DNA of 51,391 nucleotides, from IMG/VR virus record IMGVR_UViG_3300020442_000908, positions 1 through 51,391 of that record. One strand, 5' to 3'. Below, piece by piece: positions 48,477 through 51,391 of the stretch. The stretch comes from a virus. A program made the position numbers and the translations under genes. Every line of letters starts with the position of its first letter. Position 1 is the stretch's first letter. The notes below the pieces were generated by a model, which was given only the letters and a program-made list of their open reading frames with translations, searched no databases and was not told the DNA's origin.

Positions 48477-48500
48477 AAAAAGTTTGATATAACTTTTCAC
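48477..48500. promoter_or_regulatory. GTT-N6-AAC palindrome upstream of the co-chaperonin gene
   Basis: AAAAGTT-TGATAT-AACTTTT, seven-base perfect arms (GTT 48482-48484, AAC 48491-48493). A small CGAGG-ACAAT-CCTCG hairpin follows. With the upstream TTGCAA it could also hold a -10-like TATAAC, spacing 15. Confidence 0.5.
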
Positions 48501-48555
48501 TTACGAGGACAATCCTCGCAAGGACTGCGGGCCTTTCCCGTTGCAAGGTGAGAAG

Positions 48556-48942
48556 ATGTATTCTGCTGATATAAAAGATTTGGATTTGGAGCGGCTTAAA
48601 AAGTCCGAGACATTTCCGCACCCGACAGGGTATAAATTGTTAATCGCCATGCCGACCTTAGAAGAAAAAACTGAGGGCGGCGTTTTTATTCCTGAAAATT
48701 TAAAGCAAGCTGAAAGCACAGCCTCTGTTGTTGGCTGGGTAATACAGATGGGTGACTTGGCTTATCAAGACCAAGATAAGTTTCCAAACGGCCCGTATTG
48801 CAAAGAAGGTGATTGGGTAATATTCCGCTCCTATTCTGGCACAAGGTTCAAGATGGGAAGCGAAAACCAAGAGTTCCGCCTAATCAATGACGACACTGTC
48901 GAGGCAGTTGTCGCAGACCCAAGAGGAGTTAAACGAGTATGA
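48556..48942 (+). CDS. GroES-like co-chaperonin
   Basis: 128 residues from the ATG at 48556 (AAGGTGAG upstream; a TTG at 48541 is an alternative). The order PTGYKLLIAMP, EEKTEGGVFIPE, AESTASVVGWVIQMGD, CKEGDWVIFRSYSGTRFK, FRLINDDTVEAVVADP follows the GroES fold. The mobile loop is the EKTEGGVFIPE part, which docks to GroEL. No phage GroEL is present, so it would redirect host GroEL to fold capsid protein, as T4 gp31 does. It is placed between portal and scaffold. Confidence 0.87.
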   Translation: MYSADIKDLDLERLKKSETFPHPTGYKLLIAMPTLEEKTEGGVFIPENLKQAESTASVVGWVIQMGDLAYQDQDKFPNGPYCKEGDWVIFRSYSGTRFKMGSENQEFRLINDDTVEAVVADPRGVKRV

Positions 48943-49883
48943 GCGAGACAGCACAAGAAGATATTGTTGAAATCAACACAGAGCCACAGGTAGTATCCGC
49001 GTCAGAGGATGACATGGAGATTGAGGTTGTAGATGACCGCCCCATAGAAGACCGTGTGCCGCCCCGCGCTGAAGCAGAGCCTGCCCCCAGCGATGACGAA
49101 ACAGATGATGAGGCGGCTGATTATTCTGAGCGTGTACAAAAGCGTATTAAGAAATTAAAATACGATTATCACGAAGAGCGTCGTGCCAAAGAGTCGGCGG
49201 ACCGTGAGCGAGAAGAGGCCGTAGGCTTTGCACAAAGAGTTTTTCAGGAGAATCAAAATCTTAGAAACACTTTGGCGCAAGGCGAGGGTGTTCTCTTAGA
49301 GCAAACCAAAGGTCGCGCAGAGGCTGACGTTGCAAGAGCCAAAAAGGAATACAAGGATGCCTTTGAAAGCGGCGACCCAGACGCGATAACCGAAGCTCAA
49401 ATAAATTTGACCAATGCACAAGCCGCGCAGATACAGGCTAATCAATATGAGCCTGTGTATCAAAACATTCCTGCGCCGCAAGTGCCTCAGAAAAAAGTTC
49501 AGCCCCCTGTTAACAAACCGACTAGTTTGGATATAGAATGGGCAGAGAAGAACCCTTGGTTTAACCGTGACAGTGTTATGACGGGTTTTGCACTAGGAGT
49601 GCATGAAGACCTTGTTAAATCTGGCACGAATCCATTGGAGACACCTGAAAGGTATTATCAGCAGTTAGATGCTGAGTTGCTGAAAAGGTTTCCAGACAAG
49701 TTTGGTGGCGGTAGTACAGAGGAAGCACCCCGCACCCAAGCTGGCAACGTGGTAGCCCCCGCACAGCGGAGTGCAAATAAATCACGCAAGGTGCAACTAA
49801 CCTCTACACAAGTCGCTCTCGCCAAGCGAATAGGGATAACTCCCGAACAATATGCGGCGCAACTTTTGAAATTGGAGCAATGA
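48939..49883 (+). CDS. Scaffolding protein
   Basis: 314 residues, ATGA overlap with the co-chaperonin gene. The N-terminal 60 residues are very acidic. A central charged coiled coil (YSERVQKRIKKLKYDYHEERRAKESADREREEAVGFAQRVFQENQNLRN) precedes a Pro/Gln linker, and the basic C-terminus (KSRKVQLTSTQVALAKRIGITPEQYAAQLLKL) is typical of capsid-binding ends. It directs prohead assembly and is probably released or degraded before packaging. Confidence 0.88.
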   Translation: MSETAQEDIVEINTEPQVVSASEDDMEIEVVDDRPIEDRVPPRAEAEPAPSDDETDDEAADYSERVQKRIKKLKYDYHEERRAKESADREREEAVGFAQRVFQENQNLRNTLAQGEGVLLEQTKGRAEADVARAKKEYKDAFESGDPDAITEAQINLTNAQAAQIQANQYEPVYQNIPAPQVPQKKVQPPVNKPTSLDIEWAEKNPWFNRDSVMTGFALGVHEDLVKSGTNPLETPERYYQQLDAELLKRFPDKFGGGSTEEAPRTQAGNVVAPAQRSANKSRKVQLTSTQVALAKRIGITPEQYAAQLLKLEQ

Positions 49884-49884
49884 A

Positions 49885-50322
49885 ATGGCTGACAGAGAAT
49901 CACGCACAAATAAAACAAGAGAAAAGACAGAGCGGAAAACATCTTGGAAAAGACCTTCCGCACTACCCGACCCAGACCCACAGGCTGGTGTAGAGTATCG
50001 TTGGGTGCGAACAAGTACGCTTGGCGCATCAGACAACAAAAATGTCTCTTCTCGTTTTCGTGAAGGATGGGAGCCTGTTCTTGCATCTGAGCATCCTGAA
50101 ATGCATGTTATGCCCGATGTGGATAGCAAGTTTGAAGGAAATGTAGAGGTTGGTGGATTGTTACTTTGCAAAACAGCAACTGAAAATGTCGAAGCACGCA
50201 GAGATTATATGAACGACCAAAATGCGAGGGCAATGGAGGCCGTTGATAATAATTTCCTGAGAGAGTCAGACCCGCGTATGCCTGTGCTTCGCCCAGAAAA
50301 AACAACGCGCACTACTAGTTAG
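49885..50322 (+). CDS. Head-associated hypothetical protein
   Basis: 145 residues. A basic N-terminus (RESRTNKTREKTERKTSWKRP) is followed by YRWVRTSTLGASDNKNVSSRFREGWEPVLASEHPEM and a helical stretch around RRDYMNDQNARAMEAVDNNF. The same compact protein often lies between scaffold and capsid genes in marine podoviruses. It is likely a prohead-associated factor; the exact role is unknown. Confidence 0.82.
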   Translation: MADRESRTNKTREKTERKTSWKRPSALPDPDPQAGVEYRWVRTSTLGASDNKNVSSRFREGWEPVLASEHPEMHVMPDVDSKFEGNVEVGGLLLCKTATENVEARRDYMNDQNARAMEAVDNNFLRESDPRMPVLRPEKTTRTTS

Positions 50323-50369
50323 TTTGGTTTGAGGGAGCCATTGTTTAATTTTGGATTAGGAGAAAAAAG

Positions 50370-50972
50370 ATGAGCGCAACTGCTTCACCTTCTGGACTGC
50401 GTCCAATCGGACGACTAGACTCAGGTTCGCTTGAGGTTATGCGTCAGTATCCAATCGCTTCCGGCTACGGCACTGCTATCGCGGCGGGTGACATTGTTCA
50501 CCTCGTAGACGGTGGTACGGCTACAACGATTGAGAAACAGTCTGGCACTGGCGATGATTCGACAGAAATCGACATCGTTGGTATTTTTATGGGTGTGTCT
50601 TATACAGACCCAAATACAAACCAAAAAACATTCAGCACATTGTATCCTGCAAGCACAACAGCTTCAGATATTATGGCGTATGTTGTTGACGACCCGAATG
50701 TTCTGTTCACTATTCAGGCAGACGGTGCGCCAACAAATGTGAATGACATTTATGGTAAAAACACGCTGTTGGTTCAGACAGCCCCCGACACTTCTTTGAA
50801 AGTATCACGGGTTGCCTTGGACATTAGTGAACTCAGCACAGACGCCCAAAACCCCATCCGTGTAATTGATTACTTGGGTGGACATGAGGGCGACGAGAAA
50901 GGGACATCTTTCCCCGTTCTTGTTTGCAAGTTCAACTACCATCAGCATAGTTCAACTACTGGCTCGGCATAG
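50370..50972 (+). CDS. Head protein preceding the major capsid gene, possible decoration protein
   Basis: 200 residues with a strong AGGAG ribosome site. All-beta composition: GLRPIGRLDSGSLEVMRQYPIASGYGTAIAAGDIVHLVDGG, VDIVGIFMGVSYTDP-type strands and DDPNVLFTIQADG, then a His-rich end (FNYHQHSSTTGSA). A small beta-barrel capsid decoration protein just upstream of the capsid gene would fit. It appears as an independent, highly translated gene. Confidence 0.82.
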   Translation: MSATASPSGLRPIGRLDSGSLEVMRQYPIASGYGTAIAAGDIVHLVDGGTATTIEKQSGTGDDSTEIDIVGIFMGVSYTDPNTNQKTFSTLYPASTTASDIMAYVVDDPNVLFTIQADGAPTNVNDIYGKNTLLVQTAPDTSLKVSRVALDISELSTDAQNPIRVIDYLGGHEGDEKGTSFPVLVCKFNYHQHSSTTGSA

Positions 50973-50984
50973 GGAGATTAAGTT

Positions 50985-51391
50985 ATGGCTATTGCAAGAC
51001 CACAGTTACTTAAAGAACTTCTGCCGGGACTCAATGCTCTGTTCGGGCTTGAGTATGAAAAGTATGAAAACGAACACGCAGAGATTTATGAGACAGAATC
51101 ATCAGAGCGTAGCTTTGAAGAAGAAGTCAAACTCTCTGGGTTTGGAGCCGCTCCGGTAAAGCCTGAAGGTTCTTCGATTTCATTCGATTCAGCGCAGGAG
51201 TCGTTCACCGCCCGTTATAACCACGAAACCGTGGCAATGGGCTTTTCAATCACGGAAGAGGCGGTAGAGGACAATCTGTATGACAGCTTGTCTGCACGCT
51301 ACACCAAAGCATTGGCTCGCGCTATGGCATATACCAAGCAGACCAAAGCGGCGGCGTTGCTGAATACTGGCTTTGACACATTCCAATCTGG
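50985..51391 (+). CDS. Major capsid protein, 3'-truncated by the window edge
   Basis: Only the first 135 codons are present. AIARPQLLKELLPGLNALFGLEYEKYENEHAEIYETESSERSFEEEVKLSGFG and DSAQESFTARYNHETVAMGFSITEEAVEDNLYDSLSARYTKALARAMAYTKQTKAAALLNTGF match the N-arm, E-loop and spine-helix order of an HK97-fold capsid protein of the Mu gpT-like type. AGGGAG precedes the ATG. Context after scaffold and decoration genes supports the call. Confidence 0.88.
   Translation, partial: MAIARPQLLKELLPGLNALFGLEYEKYENEHAEIYETESSERSFEEEVKLSGFGAAPVKPEGSSISFDSAQESFTARYNHETVAMGFSITEEAVEDNLYDSLSARYTKALARAMAYTKQTKAAALLNTGFDTFQS

Noticed and set aside
1-51391. Window as a complete circular genome
   Set aside because: Joining the last base to base 1 continues the capsid frame for only 13 more codons before a stop, giving a protein far too short for a major capsid protein. 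Some sequence is missing between the ends.

Overview
The window reads as most of the genome of a short-tailed (podovirus-like) dsDNA bacteriophage, probably marine. The basis is a P22/SU10-type head-neck set (terminase, portal, adaptor, stabilisation protein), a T7-like block of internal virion proteins ending in one 2986-residue protein, a T7 gp4-like primase-helicase, and many small fibre and neck proteins of the kind common in marine phages. No integrase, phage-type RNA polymerase, DNA polymerase or tRNA gene was recognised. The host cannot be named from the sequence; a marine alphaproteobacterium is a guess.

Layout. (1) About 41.5 kb to the right edge, rightward: small terminase, a mostly non-coding gap, large terminase, disordered protein, portal, GroES-like co-chaperonin, scaffold, two head proteins, and the first 135 codons of the major capsid protein. 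(2) The same direction continues at the left edge (1-26.5 kb): a 5'-truncated neck-region gene, SU10-type adaptor, fibre and accessory genes (one fibre with an S74 self-cleaving chaperone, a methyltransferase, a cupin-like and a glycosyltransferase-like protein), P22 gp10-like stabilisation protein, lysis genes (EF-hand membrane protein, 3TM holin, T7-lysozyme-like amidase), then five internal virion proteins. (3) 31.9 to 26.5 kb, leftward: recombination/nuclease operon (RecB-like exonuclease, Rad52-like annealing protein, HNH and PD-(D/E)XK nucleases, AlpA-like HTH). (4) 32.0-35.2 kb, rightward: RusA-like resolvase, primase-helicase, 2-oxoglutarate/Fe(II) oxygenase, tiny membrane protein. (5) 41.2 to 35.3 kb, leftward: a module of small genes around a MoxR-type AAA+ ATPase and a DUF2201-type HExxH/VWA protein.

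The most unusual structure is in block 5. Most of its genes are separated by a near-uniform cassette: a GC-rich hairpin plus T-run directly after each stop codon, a short AT-rich leader, an AGGAG ribosome site, then the next start. Several cassettes, and other gaps elsewhere in the window, also carry a palindrome of the form GTT-N6-AAC in A/T-rich flanks. The module starts at a divergent promoter region followed by a roughly 210-nt leader with no long ORF and its own terminator (candidate ncRNA or attenuated leader). It ends in a structured 3' region whose sequence is an inverted copy of part of that leader. The giant virion protein carries a zincin HExxH motif, an R-S-E ADP-ribosyltransferase-like segment and other possible domains, so it may deliver several activities to the host at infection.

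Both window ends cut genes, and joining the ends would truncate the capsid protein, so the window is not a closed circle.
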